Below, in pieces: positions 41,716-52,929 of a DNA stretch of 64,000 nucleotides. The stretch spans positions 105,609,157-105,673,156 of the forward strand of contig NC_053497.1 in assembly GCF_905171775.1 (NCBI RefSeq), given 5' to 3'. The DNA comes from Rana temporaria. Its lineage: Eukaryota; Chordata; Amphibia; Anura; Ranidae. Both the position numbers and the translations under genes were made by a program. Below the pieces are notes generated by a model. It saw nothing but the letters and a program-made list of their open reading frames with translations, was not told the DNA's origin and made no database searches. Each line of letters opens with the position of its first letter. The stretch's first letter is position 1.

Positions 41716-42635
41716 GAAAAAAAAGCCAATACACTCTGTTTAACAGCCAGGCAACACCTGCTATATACAGAGTTCAATCAATAGAGCATTACATCTGATC
41801 TATACATTACTAGTTTTATAGTACAACACGCATTGTCCTTTTGTACAAAAGCTGATCTATTGTCTCTAGAGGGAAAACTGGGATTCATTGGAGTATGACG
41901 GGTAGTCTCAATTCTCTCCCTATGTGTCTATATAATTATCCAGCCCCAGTCTTATCAATTATTCACAGTGACAAACTGTCTTGATTGGAGGTAAGGGCGA
42001 TCGCAGGGTCTTACAGAGGCTGCAAGTGGGGGCAGCAAAGCCATTGCAATCATACGGTGCAATTAGCACTAATGTAACATAATTAAATAAAGCTGCCACT
42101 GGCTCAGCTGTCCAATATGCTTATGGAAAGTACACTGAACACAGAGAAGGAGAAGTTTGAGCACAGCCAACGCTCCTGACTAAAACCTCACCAGCAACCA
42201 ATATTTCTATGGAGGCCCAAAGCACTTCATTCTTATTGTTCCCTTAGAGAAGGCCTGCATTTTTAAGAATGTTTCTAAAGTGATTTTTTACTCGGCAGCC
42301 TCTTTACTACAAAGTCCCGCCTTCTATGATAGGCAGAACAGTCCTCCAATGGAAGCCCAGAGACAGGACTTCCTATTACAGACGCCACCAAGTAAACAGG
42401 AGATTCTCCTGTATATAATCTGACGGCACTCGTCCCGCCCCCTCCAAGGCAGCGCAAGATAAATAAGATATACATCTTTTGTGACTGTTATATACATATA
42501 TTCAAATCACCAGGGGTGCCGTATTAAACGCTAATGCGAGCCATGATTGGCCCGCGGGCCGGACTTTGGACATGCTTGTAATACACCAATAGTGAAAAGC
42601 TGCCTAAACAATATGGAATAACTCATGCAATTCAT
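41716..42635. other. No recognised feature
   Basis: Unique-looking intronic DNA. No exon or TIR pair recognised. Confidence 0.5.
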
Positions 42636-42639
42636 AAAT

Positions 42640-43720
42640 AAAACCAACGTGTAACACTAATCAAAATGTTCCCAAGATGAAAAATATATGCATTATTCGT
42701 ACAAAACTTGCACCCATAAACAAAGGCTTGTTGTCATAGAAGGGCTCAACAGCTCATATTCACAGAACTTCCTATGGGCTCCCATCTGGTTCAGCAAATA
42801 TACCACAAACTAATAGAAAGGTGGGAAAAAAGGGCCAAATAATCAATAGTTAAAAAATTCTGCCACTTAATCTTTATTAAAATGAATTAAAATACTTACA
42901 TAAAAACTCAGTGTACAGAAATCGTGGTTCACGGGACACAGTGATGCACTTTGTATGATGAAATCATGATGTCACTCTATATGGCGCTATATGTTTTTTG
43001 TCATCAAAGGCATGGTGACAATGACATCAGAGGTGACGAAACACGCAGGGCTGAGTGACATTGTGAAGTCCTCGTGCAAACCGGACGTGCGTCATCATGT
43101 CCCCGGGACCGCGATTTCTGTATAGCACTGTTACAAGAGTGAATATGTGTTTTTAAATTCATTTTAATAAAGATTAAGTGGCTAGTTTATAGTATTGGGC
43201 AAGTGACCCTTTTTTCCCCTATCACTTTGTGGTATATTTACTGACCAGGTGGAGCTCATGAGAAATATTTGGAATGTAAGCTGCCGAGTCCTTCTTTGAC
43301 TATAATCGTTCCTTGACCACTCTTATGTGGGGTGTCATGGCTTTCTGGCAAGCCTGTATTCCTATAAACACCAAATAAATTTGGGATATTCCTTGATGGC
43401 GGCATGAATTATTTGTACTGATCATTTGGTTGATTTATGCACTTTCAGACAGCGCAACACATTTAGTATTTAGTAATATGTCTGTATTCCTGTCACTGGG
43501 GTGACTTATAGGTGACAGATTGCACAGCGAATGTTTTTTATTTCAGAGAGTCCTTTTGGTTCTTATGGTGGACTTCCAAGTAGACTTGCATCATTCACTT
43601 TTTTACATGAATATTGGTTTTACTTTATGTTTATGGGTGCACATTTTGTACTATTGAATGAAACGTTTTTCATCCTATGCACTTTTTGATTAGCACTACA
43701 GTTTGAATTTATTAACATTT
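42640..43720. mobile_element. 1.1-kb asymmetric foldback element
   Basis: The left arm (42775-42930) and right arm (43120-43270) are inverted copies; both contain CATTTTAATAAAGATTAAGT in opposite orientations and 'cacaaa…tatacca'. Outer arm parts also match: TTTATGGGTGCACATTTTGT (43628) mirrors the text near 42700. The right arm carries an extra ~300 bp (43310-43610). The loop holds GGTGACGAAACACGCAGGG, a motif shared with the hairpin of the 8298-9405 element. Confidence 0.7.
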
Positions 43721-43875
43721 CACACTTATCTGCTTTGTGCAATAGTATTCCACAGAGCGATCCTCCTTTTCTAGGGTACCCTTTGAGCTCCTCCTCTTCA
43801 CAGTCAATGCCCATAGCAAGCCGCTTGCTATGGGGGCAGACGTTCAGGCTCGATCAAGCCAATGTGTGTGTCTAT

Positions 43876-44021
43876 TGACACAGTGGTCATCAACCCTGTC
43901 CTCAGAGCCCACTAACAGGCCAGGTTTTATGTATTACCTTGGGGAGATGCCGACTAGAATACTCCAATCATTGAGCAGCAAATGATATCACCTGTGATGT
44001 ATTTCATGCAAACCTGGCCAG
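43876..44021 (+). repeat. CAGTGGTCATCAACCCTGTC hAT-type MITE, truncated
   Basis: The left end CAGTGGTCATCAACCCTGTC is followed by CTCAGAGCCCACTAACAGGC. The mirror arm begins (TTTCATGCAAACCTGGCC) but breaks at 44021. CAGTGG…ends are typical of hAT foldbacks; the TSD cannot be checked because the right end is gone. Confidence 0.7.
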
Positions 44022-45270
44022 CACGGATCAACCTCATCTCCGGCTTTCTCCTTACAGCAATTGATTGACAGCAGTGGGAACCAATGACCTCCACTACTGC
44101 GTCATCCTCAATGAGTATAGGGGAAAGAAGAGAGGCAGTCATGCACAGCACTGGATCCTCTGAGGACTCAAGTATTTAGGAAGGTACGGAAGCACAGAAA
44201 GCTGTATAATGTTTTTTACCTTAAAGTTCACCTTCCGTAACATGGTACACCTATATTCAGGATGTAACATGACAGACCGGCCCCTGATCCCAGCTATCTG
44301 GGATCTTCTCCCCCTACCTGAATCGCTCATTCACAGTCCTCTGTGAATAGAAAACTACAAGTCCTGACAGCCACAAAGGTTGTAGTTTTATAATGAACAA
44401 CCACGGTGCTGTGGAGCACTGTGGTAGTTCATTAAGTTTTGCTGTCAGAATGTATCTGCTTGGGTGTACAATATAAGGGCACACGGATACACTGACAAGT
44501 CTGCAGGAGACCTGCAGGGCACCAGCAATCTGCTGATCACTGGTGCAACACTTTAGAGGCTCCAGAACCCCCCAAAAATGCACTTTTTTTACCTTAAAAA
44601 AAAACACGCAATCCTCAGGCCTAAAATGATTTTTTTAAACACGTGTACAAAAAATGCAAATAAGGCTCTGGCAGCAAAAGGCTTCAGAGACACTGTCATC
44701 TTGCCCAGTAGTCACCTTAGCGCACTTCTGCCTCTTTTGCAGCTGGCAACAATACCTGATGCTTTTGAATATAGGGAAGTAGGTGACCTCCTTCTATATT
44801 ACAGTGCTTGTGCCTAGTAGCCGACACCTTGAATTTATGTTGCGGCTGCAACTGGAGAAGAGTGTACAACTGGGCCTGGGGACCTTTATAAAAACACACC
44901 TCACCCTGCATGTTCAACGTGACATTGTCTCTTGCTCTGTACTCCAGGCAAATAGTTGAATGCATAGATCAAATGCATATAGGTGAGCCTTTTACTTGTC
45001 AAAGAATTTCCCTTTCTGTTCATCAAATTCTAAGATTTACATATCCCTGCCAGATAGCACAGCCAGGCAGATGACATTATAGACTGTAAAAGAAAAAGCG
45101 ATATCTATTCAATCCCCATGCTGTTGACTGCAGAGTGAAAGAGCAGCAGCAGATTGATATGGTGGTCCCTTTACCCACTGGTCACATTTGCATGCCACGC
45201 ACCTTCTTCCTGGAGTCTCCTGTAACACAACAATGTGCGGAGAAAACGCATACAATTTCAGCGCCAGTGC
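44022..45270. other. Mostly featureless; one hairpin at 44393-44432
   Basis: GAACAACCACGGTGCTGTGG faces GAGCACTGTGGTAGTTC with mismatches. No exon or defined element otherwise. Confidence 0.5.
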
Positions 45271-45277
45271 AACTATA

Positions 45278-45597
45278 CACACTGCTTTCACACTGAATGC
45301 GCCAGCAGTTAGTGTTAAAGCGCCGTTCGTTTTAGCACTGTTTGAGCGACGCTTTTCGTCCGCTAGCAGGGTACTTTTAACCACCTACAGCGGCACTTTG
45401 AAAGTGCTTTTCAGGCAATTTGAAAGCGCTGCCCATTCATTCCAATGGGCAGGGCGTTTTGAGAGCGCAAAATACAGCGCTCCCAACCTGTCCCAAAGAT
45501 GCAAGCACACCGCCCCAGTGTGGTTTTTAGGCGCTTAGCAGAGGATATTTCCAGCGCTAAAGCACCTGAAAACCGCCCCAGTGTGAAAGGGGTCACC
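45278..45597. repeat. CTTTCACACTGAATGCGCC MITE
   Basis: The left TGCTTTCACACTGAATGCGC is inverted at right as CCCCAGTGTGAAAGGGGTC. The interior repeats AAAGCGCCGTTC, GAAAGCGCTG and CAGCGCTAAAGC blocks in both orientations. Non-coding. Confidence 0.65.
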
Positions 45598-45672
45598 TGC
45601 CAAACTAAACTATTTAAACAATTACCAATAAACGATTTCACACAACACTTCTCAAATCTACCCTCTCTTTTA

Positions 45673-46003
45673 AGGCTTCATTTCCACTGGCGTTTTTACA
45701 GCCACTGTTGTTAGCCTTTTTTACAGCTTAAAAACGCCTGTCCATGTTTATTTTGTAAAAAAAAAAAAAAAAAACGCGGTAGCGTTTTTGAGCGTTTAAC
45801 GTCTGGCGTTTTTACAGCTCTACTCTGGAGCTTCAGAACGCCCTGGTCCTGCGTTTTTTTTACAGCTCAAAAACGCCTATGCCATTTGCAGCTCAAAAAC
45901 GCCTATGTGGGCATGATGCCATAGAATAACATGGACAGGCGTTTTTAAGCTGTAAAAAACGCTCAGAAAAGTGGCTGTAAAAACGTCAGTGGAAATGAAG
46001 CCT
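45673..46003. mobile_element. MITE with 33-bp TIRs and GCGTTTTT motifs
   Basis: AGGCTTCATTTCCACTGGCG… (45673-45705) is inverted at 45971-46003 (…CAGTGGAAATGAAGCCT) with two mismatches. TAA lies on each side (TTTAAG / CTAAAA). The interior contains many AAAACGC / GCGTTTTT units in both directions plus an A18 run. About 331 bp. Confidence 0.85.
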
Positions 46004-46097
46004 AAAATGTTAAACTTTGTTCTGCACAGTGCTTATGTTTGGGTTACCTATTTCTCCCATCAGTTCATCCCCCAAAGTTATCTTTTGTTCCACCAGC

Positions 46098-46236
46098 CCC
46101 TCCCGATTAGATTGTAAGCTCCTAGGAGCAGGGCCCTCCTAACCCTCTTGTATTGAATTATATTGTCTCCCTTTATATTGTAAAGTGCTGAGCAAACTTT
46201 TGGCGCTGTATAAATCCTGTACAATATAATAATCTA
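46098..46236 (+). repeat. L2-like LINE/SINE 3' end
   Basis: AGATTGTAAGCTCCTAGGAG, CTTTATATTGTAAAGTGCTG, GGCGCTGTATAAATCCTGTA then CAATATAATAAT. The 'gattgtaagctcct' and 'gcgctgtataaat' blocks are diagnostic of the L2-type 3' tail. The 1822-1926 fragment is the same end in opposite orientation. Confidence 0.75.
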
Positions 46237-47413
46237 TGTTTCTTATAATGGTTATCGAATTCCCCAGCATGTACTCTTTTTATACAGTGCCCAGTTGGAA
46301 GATGGCAACAACAAAATCAGTAACTATCTCTGAAGACGTGAATTGACTTGATAGATTTTTCCATTAAGATAGTCTGCATTACTAATCAACGATCTTTCCA
46401 TCACAACTGACCCTGTGTCTTTGTATTTCAATGCGTGTACACATAAAGCATGTTTCTGCTTTGGCTGATGTCCAAATTGGCATCTGTGGGAACTGGACTG
46501 GAATTACACATTGAAAGAGCCTGACCTTCAATTTATCCACAATATTGCCGAGATAAACAATGCAGAGGAATCAGTAGCTGATAATCCATACATCTCTAAC
46601 ACCGCAAGGGAGGGTATGGTAACAACACTAACAGGTCAGCTTAATGAGCAGATATAAAACTCCCACCAACATCAGAGTAGACTGAAGGACGCACACCGCT
46701 GCATTCTGGGAAGGTGGTAAATAGATGTCAACACACGCAGGGGGGCGAAGAGCTCTGACCGTATCTGTGTGAAGAATTCATGTGTCATGAAAATACACTC
46801 TTCCCAATAAGACCATTAAACATCCGTGCGCTGCGTTGTAAAAAATGAGGCATGATCGATATTTTATGCATTCATCTGAATGTTCTGGACCCACCGTGGG
46901 CATATAAAATTGCATGGAAAAAAAAAAAACACACACACACTAAAAATGTACGTTCAAAACATAATACGCAAGGATAAATGCCGGTAGCGGAGAGATGCAA
47001 ACCCAGCCTTAGGGTTAATTTCTTCAAAAGGGATGTTGACACTGCAACATTTCTCATCAGAACACAGAACGGGCACCATCTGATTAAAATTACTTTGTCC
47101 CTTCTATTCAGAATCAGTATCCATTGCTCTTCAGAGAACATCTGACAGGTGGCGAGGAAGAGTCATGACAAATGGCACACTTCTGTACCACAAATCGCAT
47201 GCTTTGCACACAGTTGCAGTACAGCCTCATGGGCTGGCAGGGGTTGCACCGGAGGGCTGAGACACCTGCCGAATGCAACATGCTGTTGATATTATCCCAT
47301 GGCCACGAAGCATAGCATTGCAGGTGCAGCATGTGTACAGTTCTGAGTGGTTGCATGTCAGTATTCAGGCGAGTGGTTAGGGGGTGGTAAAACTGTGGTG
47401 CAATCAGCGCTTG
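46237..47413. other. No recognised feature; short A/CA tract
   Basis: Unique-looking DNA with A12 followed by (AC)7 near 46918-46940. No exon recognised. Confidence 0.5.
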
Positions 47414-47421
47414 ATTGGAAT

Positions 47422-47924
47422 TAGCGATGCACCGATACGGAGTATTTTCACGAGTACTCCAGTTACCGAAACCGATACGGTGCGATTTGAGTCCATGCAA
47501 ATTTAATCCGGCGGTCTGCATTCAAAGTTGACATCACTACCGCCTTACAACTACAGGAGTCCCGGAACTTACCCTCCAGTTCTGTTAGTGCCTCTAGCGA
47601 CTGTGGTTTGCCATCATCGGCAGGACGGGGACACTGCAGATATGGGTTTGACTAGATATTTACTTTGTGAGTTGTTATAACATTTTATTAAACTGACTAT
47701 TTTTGCACTACATGGTGCTTCGCTTTCTTTACTGGGTTCAAACACACAGAAGCAGCGGGGGAAATTGCATGTGAATCGGACAGGAATCTTACTGCATTCC
47801 TGTTCAAACCACATGCAATTCTATGCAGAGCGATATGCGCCTATTCATTTTGTATGGATGCAAATCGCATCCAAGTATCAGTACTGGTACTCGCCAATAA
47901 AAATCCAGTATCCATACATCCCTA
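47422..47924. mobile_element. hAT-like element (TAGCGATGCACCGATACGG), 503 bp
   Basis: The left end TAGCGATGCACCGATACGG pairs with the right end CCAGTATCCATACATCCCTA. The flanks ATTGGAAT (47414-47421) and ATTGCAAT (47925-47932) form an 8-bp duplication with one mismatch. No transposase. Termini of this type also occur as a fragment at 54800-54870. Confidence 0.82.
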
Positions 47925-48029
47925 ATTGCAATTATTGTCCCCAAAGGGTGAGCTCAGATAATACTGTTACTTCTGCTGCTGCCAAGAGAACACAGTGAAT
48001 ATTGCTAGCGGCTATAGCCACTGGCAATA

Positions 48030-48200
48030 AATCGCATACAAAAAATCCAAGTCGGTCGATGGATTGACTTTGGTACAATCAGCCTGCCCATACATGGTTC
48101 AAATCTCGAGCAGTCCCTGCGGAACTGTCCGAGGTTTGAACTATGGCTGGTTGTACTATCTTCTGCAAATCAAACCGCTCTCCCAGGTCTGATTACAATT
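48030..48200. repeat. Fragment of the 'ctggttgtac…' repeat
   Basis: GTCGGTCGATGGATTGACTT, GGTACAATCAGCCTGCCCAT and GAACTATGGCTGGTTGTACT form facing motifs resembling 39166-39465. Partial. Confidence 0.4.
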
Positions 48201-48369
48201 AAATATAATAAGGGGTGACAACTCTCTCGAAACACAAGTTTTACCTTACTTTAGCAACATTACCACTTTCTGCATAAAGCTGACAGATACAGTATATATA
48301 GAAATGCCAGGAACTTGCATTGCTTTGAAAAAGTATTCATACCCGTGGACATTTTCCACGTTTTGTTAA

Positions 48370-49052
48370 CCACTTCAGTCCCAGAAGATTTGGCTGCTCA
48401 ATGACCAGGCCATTTTTTGCGATACGGCACTGCGTCGCTTGAACTGACAATTGCGTGGTCCTGCGATGTTGTACCCAAACTGATTGTAGATGCTATAACT
48501 TTTGTGCAAACCAAACTATGGGAAAGATGTATGGCATTTATATGGCGTTTTTATTTTTTAGTAGTAATGTCGGTGATCTGCGATTTTTCACGGTATAGTG
48601 GCAGACAGTTCAGACACTCGACACATTTTTGGGACCATTGCACATTTACAGAGCAATCAGGCTATAAATATGCACTGATTACTATGTAAATATCACTGGC
48701 AAGGAAGGGGTCAACACTAGGGGGCGATCAAGGGGTTAACTGTGTTCCTAATTGTGCGGTCCAACTGTGGGGGGGATGGGACTAACTAGGAGAGATGATC
48801 GATTGTGGTTTCTACTCTGTAGAAACACACAATCTGTTTTCTCTCCTCAGACAGCACAGGGATTTGTGCATTTACACACACCGCCCCCGTGCTGCCGATC
48901 ACGCGAGGCCAGTGGCGATCGCGCCTGCCGGCCACCCGCTGTGCAGCGAGCGCCCTCTGGTGGCCCTCCTGGGTGAAGCCACATATGTATGGGATTTCGC
49001 CCAGAAGAGCCATTCTTCTGCAGTATCTCTGCGTGAGCCGGTCGGGAACCGG
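48370..49052 (-). mobile_element. TTAA element nested in the Tc1 terminal repeat
   Basis: TTAA at 48366-48369 and 49053-49056. Ends CCACTTCAGTCCCAGAAG and GAGCCGGTCGGGAACCGG. The body (ATTGCGTGGTCCTGCGATGT, GTTGTACCCAAACTGATTGT, ATCACTGGCAAGGAAGGGGT) is the reverse orientation of the 18970-20476 and 55993-56769 family. Removing it and one TTAA rejoins the Tc1 sequence (…CACGTTTTG|TTAA|AAACAAAAACTC…). Confidence 0.88.
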
Positions 49053-49149
49053 TTAAAAACAAAAACTCAAATGTATTTTATAGGGATTTTATGTGATAGA
49101 CCAACACAAAGTGGCATGAAAATGATAGATGGTTACCAGCTTTGCACAA

Positions 49150-50060
49150 CTAGAGATGACATTTTTGCCCATTCTTCCTTGCAAAATAGCTTAAGCTCTG
49201 TCGGACTGGATGGAGAGCATCTCTGAACAGCAATTTTCAAGTCTTGCCACAGATTCTCAATTGGCTTTAGGTCTGGACTTTGACATTCTAAACACATGAA
49301 TATACTTTGATCTAAACCAAGGATCTTCAAACTATGGCCCTCCAGCCCTTCAGCTGTTGCAGAACCACATGTCCAATGAGGCATTGTAAAACTCTGACAT
49401 TTACAGACATGACTGGGCATGATGGGAATTCTAGTTCCTGAACAATTGGAGGGCCATAGTTTGAGGACCCCTGATCTAAACCATTCCATTATAGCTGTGA
49501 CTGTATGTTTAGGGTCGTTGTCCTGCTGGAAGGTGAACCTCTGGCATGTTCAGGGTGATGTGTAGTGTTAGTTTTCCACCACACAGTTTTGCTTTTAGAA
49601 CAAAAAGTTAAATGTTGGTCTCATTTGACCAGAGCACCTTCTTCCACATGTTTGCCGTGTCCCCTACATGGCTTCTTGCAAACGGGACTTCTTATAGCTT
49701 TCTTTCAACAATGACTCTTCTTGCCACTCTTCCATAAAAAGCAAGATTTGTGGTGTGCACGACTAATAGTTGTTCTGTGGATCGCTGTAGCTCCTCCATC
49801 TTGGCTGCTTCTCCTATTAATGTTCTCCTTGCCCAGCATGTCAGTTTAGGTGGATGGCCATGTCTTGGTAGGTTTGCAGTTGTGCCACATTCTATTATTG
49901 GATGACAGATTGAACAGTGCTCTGTGAGATGTTCAAAGTTTGGGATTCTTTTTTTTTTTATAATCTAACCCCGCTTTAAACTTCTCCACAACTTTATCCC
50001 CGATTTGTGTGTGTTCCTTTCTCTAACAAACCTCTGAGGTGTTCACAGAACAGCTGCATT
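49150..50060 (-). pseudogene. Tc1-like transposase pseudogene, interrupted
   Basis: On the minus strand the C-terminal region reads QSPDLKPIENLWQDLKIAVQ, keeping the third catalytic Glu and its context, followed by LFCKEEWAKMSS. Upstream, the N-terminal two thirds are recognisable as DNA (helix-turn-helix end near 49850-50060) but carry frameshifts. The hAT insertion falls just before the PSQSPDL motif, and roughly 200 bp of the catalytic core are deleted near 49545. Dead copy. Confidence 0.8.
49318..49473. mobile_element. 156-bp hAT-like MITE, perfect 8-bp TSD
   Basis: Ends CAAGGATCTTCAAACTATGG and GGCCATAGTTTGAGGACCCC then TG. ATCTAAAC occurs at 49310-49317 and 49474-49481. Palindromic interior (CAGTTGTTGCAGAA… / …TTCCTGAACAATTGGAGGG). 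The same family is at 63468-63615. Confidence 0.93.
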
Positions 50061-50278
50061 TATAGTGAGATTAAATTACACACAGGTGGACTCTATTTAC
50101 TAAATAGGCAATTTGTAAAGAAAATGAAAACCATTTATTATTTTCCTTCAACTTCACAATTATGTGCCACTTTGTGTTGGTCTACCACATAAAATCCCAA
50201 TAAAAGACATTTAAATTTTTGGTTGTAACGTGACAAAATTTGAAAAATGTCAAGGGGTATGAATACTTTAAGGCACTG

Positions 50279-50685
50279 TATTTGCAATGGGGTAGAGGTA
50301 ACTCTAAAGAAATATGCTGCATAACAGGTTCAGCAGGAAGAGCTCCAAAAAATATGTGAATGTGCAAAAAAAGTGCGGATGCCTAAAGCAAGGTTATCCG
50401 AGAAATGACTGCCAGTAACCACAGGGACAAATATTTGTGTACATTCCAAGCACTACACTATCTAAATGCACATACTGTATACCTGGGCTCCGAAAACTGT
50501 AGAATTTTACACATTTTATTCTGTTATTAGTTCTATTGTCTGTAGTGCCGACCTTGAAAAAATAAATAAAAAATTACTGATACAGCAACACAAACACACA
50601 GTCTTGTGAAGCAACAGAGCAGCTTATCCATGAAGGCTATATGTTGCACCTAGAGATCAATCAATTTTTCTTCTAAATTAAATAG
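50279..50685. other. Spacer between two Tc1 copies
   Basis: Nothing recognised in about 400 bp of AT-rich sequence. Confidence 0.5.
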
Positions 50686-50689
50686 GATG

Positions 50690-51162
50690 AAGATATACAG
50701 TGTCTGCAATGTGGAAGGGTTTAGATCAAAGCATATTCATGTTTTAGAATGGCCCAGTCAAAGTCCAGACCTAAATCCAATTGAGAATCTGTGGCAAGAC
50801 TTGAAAATTGCTGTTCACTGCTCAAGCTCTTTTAGATTGGATTGGAAAGTGTCTATTTTGCAAATAAGAATGGGCAAAAATTTCACCATCTAGATGTGCA
50901 AAGCTGGTAGAGACATACCCAAAAACACCTGCAGCTTTATTTGCAGCGAAAGGTGGTTCTTTCAAAGGGGGGCTAAATACACATGCATGCCACGCTTTTC
51001 ACATATTTGTAAAAAAAAAAAAAAAAAATTGAAAAAACATTTATTATTATTTTTCCTTCCACTTCGTGTTGGATAATCACATACAATCCATTTAAGTTTT
51101 TGGTTGTAACATGACAAATTGTGGAAAATTTCAAGGGGTATGAATACTTTTTCAAGGCACTG
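50690..51162 (+). pseudogene. 3' end of a second Tc1-like copy with transposase C-terminus
   Basis: FRSKHIHVLEWPSQSPDLNP then IENLWQDLKIAVH (50718-50818) is the third catalytic region, intact at the Glu. It is followed after a few breaks by NTCSFICSERWFF-like codons. The copy ends GGTATGAATACTTTTTCAAG, GCACTG and TA (51163-51164), the same terminus as the 48317-50278 element. An A18 run lies at 51011-51028. The 5' two thirds are missing. Confidence 0.85.
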
Positions 51163-51242
51163 TATCTAGAAACCCACCTTTACCCAAAATGACTGGCTAA
51201 AACCATCTAACCCAATCCCCAATGGCAGGAAACACGAGTTAA

Positions 51243-51561
51243 AAGGAGTTGTAAAGGTTCCTGTTTTTTCACTTTAATGCATCCTATGCTGCTGTCAATC
51301 ACATCCAATGACACGGGCACCGAGGGGCAGAGTCCTGCACTTGGTGGGTATGGCCACCGAATGCAGGACGCGCGCCCGCAAGGTAACCCCCTTGGGAGAG
51401 TGGGGGGGGGGTGTATCTGAGGCAGGGGTGGAGCTGAGACACCCGCCGGGGGACCCCAGAAAACACAGTTTGGGGCCACTCTGCAAAACGAGCTGCACAG
51501 TGGAGGAAAGTATGACATGTTTGTTATGTTTAAAAAATAAAAATAAAACTATAGTATCACT
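51243..51561. mobile_element. TTAA element (AAGGAGTTGTAAAGG … AGTATCACT)
   Basis: TTAA at 51239-51242 and 51562-51565. The left end AAGGAGTTGTAAAGGTTCCT recalls the 25102 family; the right end is ACTATAGTATCACT. The body includes CGCGCCCGCAAGGTAACCCC and 'gaccccagaaaacac', shared with 54437-54790. The open stretches over it are not genes. Confidence 0.7.
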
Positions 51562-51565
51562 TTAA

Positions 51566-52512
51566 GCATCAATGACGATCACTTCCCTCACATTCTATAA
51601 TTGTGGAAACAATTAGTCAAAATATTTTTTTTCATGGACACAATTCAACAGAGAGAGGAAGAGAAGAGCCATAGTTGACAAATTCTGAAAGCCATGGATT
51701 CTCTGCAACACAAACTATTTTCATTTGGGGGGGGGCTTCTTTCCTACGAGTTCTGGTAAAACAGTAGGGATAAAAGGCAGGAATTGACAAGAACAATGAC
51801 ACAGCAAATGAGGAAAAGGGAGAAGAACCGCCTCTGTGTCACCCATTTGGAAGATCCTCAGTTTGAGAGATGTGTGGATTTTCAGGACAGCCGTACACAC
51901 AACCTGGCAACCATCCATAATGAATGGCTCAGCGCCCGACTTTGCTGTACTGTATTCCTCCAGTAATCTGCCTTCTGACAATGCCAGAGACACGGCCATT
52001 GAGGGCTGCTGCTGGGAAAGATCTGGAGAGATGGAAGGAAATAAACACCCTCATAACACATCGCATATATCTACACAGAGATCTCGGCTGTGTCCCATCC
52101 TGCCAGGTGATCTAGCCCCAAAACAAATCTATAGACCTCACATTCAAAAATGTTAGGACAGGGAATTAAAAACACTCAATCTGACTAAACAAAAAAAAAG
52201 GAGTAGGAAACCGTGTGATCCGCCAAGCTCAGTGCATCATCACTGCACTGAACAAGCCCTAAATTGTGCGGAAATCCTCACACTGCATGTGTGCTGCACT
52301 TTAAAAAGTCCTGCATGCTGCATCTTTGGTCCAGTTTTTCAAAAGCATCTTATATTTTAAGTCAATGGAAGGTCATAAGAAATGCATCATAACTGATCAG
52401 TGTGAAAGGGCCCCTAAAGTAGAGCTTCACCCTTCATCTTCAGGGAAGTTCCACTTAAAAATCCCCCCGCCCCCCTCCTATCCCACTTTTTGGAGATTGA
52501 TTGACTGACTAA
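51566..52512. other. No recognised feature
   Basis: Intronic DNA. Overlapping open stretches at 51721-52156 on both strands lack any family resemblance or splice context. Confidence 0.5.
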
Positions 52513-52790
52513 AGCTGGCCATACATTAAAATATTTGCCGCTTCAGCAGGGACTTGGCCAAACTTCGATCCTTGTATGGGCTAGCTGGTTGTATACAAGT
52601 CGATCTATTAATTGATCTGTGTACAACCAGCCTGTCAGGCTGTTTACAATGATCAGTGCTGCTGGCTGTATAGGAATCTGTCGACATAAAAAATTCCCAG
52701 CTGGCAGAAGACAATAGCACTGCAGAAGTGATTCCCCCATCCACCTCGAATGTATGCATGGGGGAAATCAGTAAAAATGTTGTTGTTCCA
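52513..52790. repeat. 'gctggccatacattaaaat' dispersed repeat
   Basis: GCTGGCCATACATTAAAATA, CTTCAGCAGGGACTTGGCC, ACTTCGATCCTTGTATGGGC and TGTGTACAACCAGCCTGTCA match the family at 27300 and 39166. TATACAAGTCGATCTATTAA faces 'ttgatctgtgtacaacc'. Confidence 0.65.
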
Positions 52791-52929
52791 ACTGCCGATT
52801 TAAAAACTAAAACTAAAATATAAAATGTATAATGTGCAGTCTTCAACTGATTCACTAATTGAGAATAAAAGGGGAAGTGTGTGGGGTGGGGAGTTAAAAT
52901 TGCACTGCTACTAACCAATGTGGGGTGAG

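Larger units (their letters stand above)
48317..50278 (-). mobile_element. Tc1-like transposon carrying two later insertions
   Basis: The left end TTGCATTGCTTTGAAAAAGT is inverted at right as GGTATGAATACTTTAAGGCA then CTG, followed by TA (50279-50280). Both termini continue with matching text (AAAATTTGAAAAATGTC; 'gggattttatgtgatagacc' at 49084 against its inversion near 50190). The transposase relic is on the minus strand. A 683-bp TTAA element (48370-49052) splits the left terminal repeat and a 156-bp hAT element (49318-49473) splits the coding part. An internal deletion near 49545 removes further sequence. Confidence 0.88.

Noticed and set aside
48786..49226. Frames of 75-143 codons
   Set aside because: They span the junction of the nested TTAA element and the Tc1 terminal repeat and have no family match.
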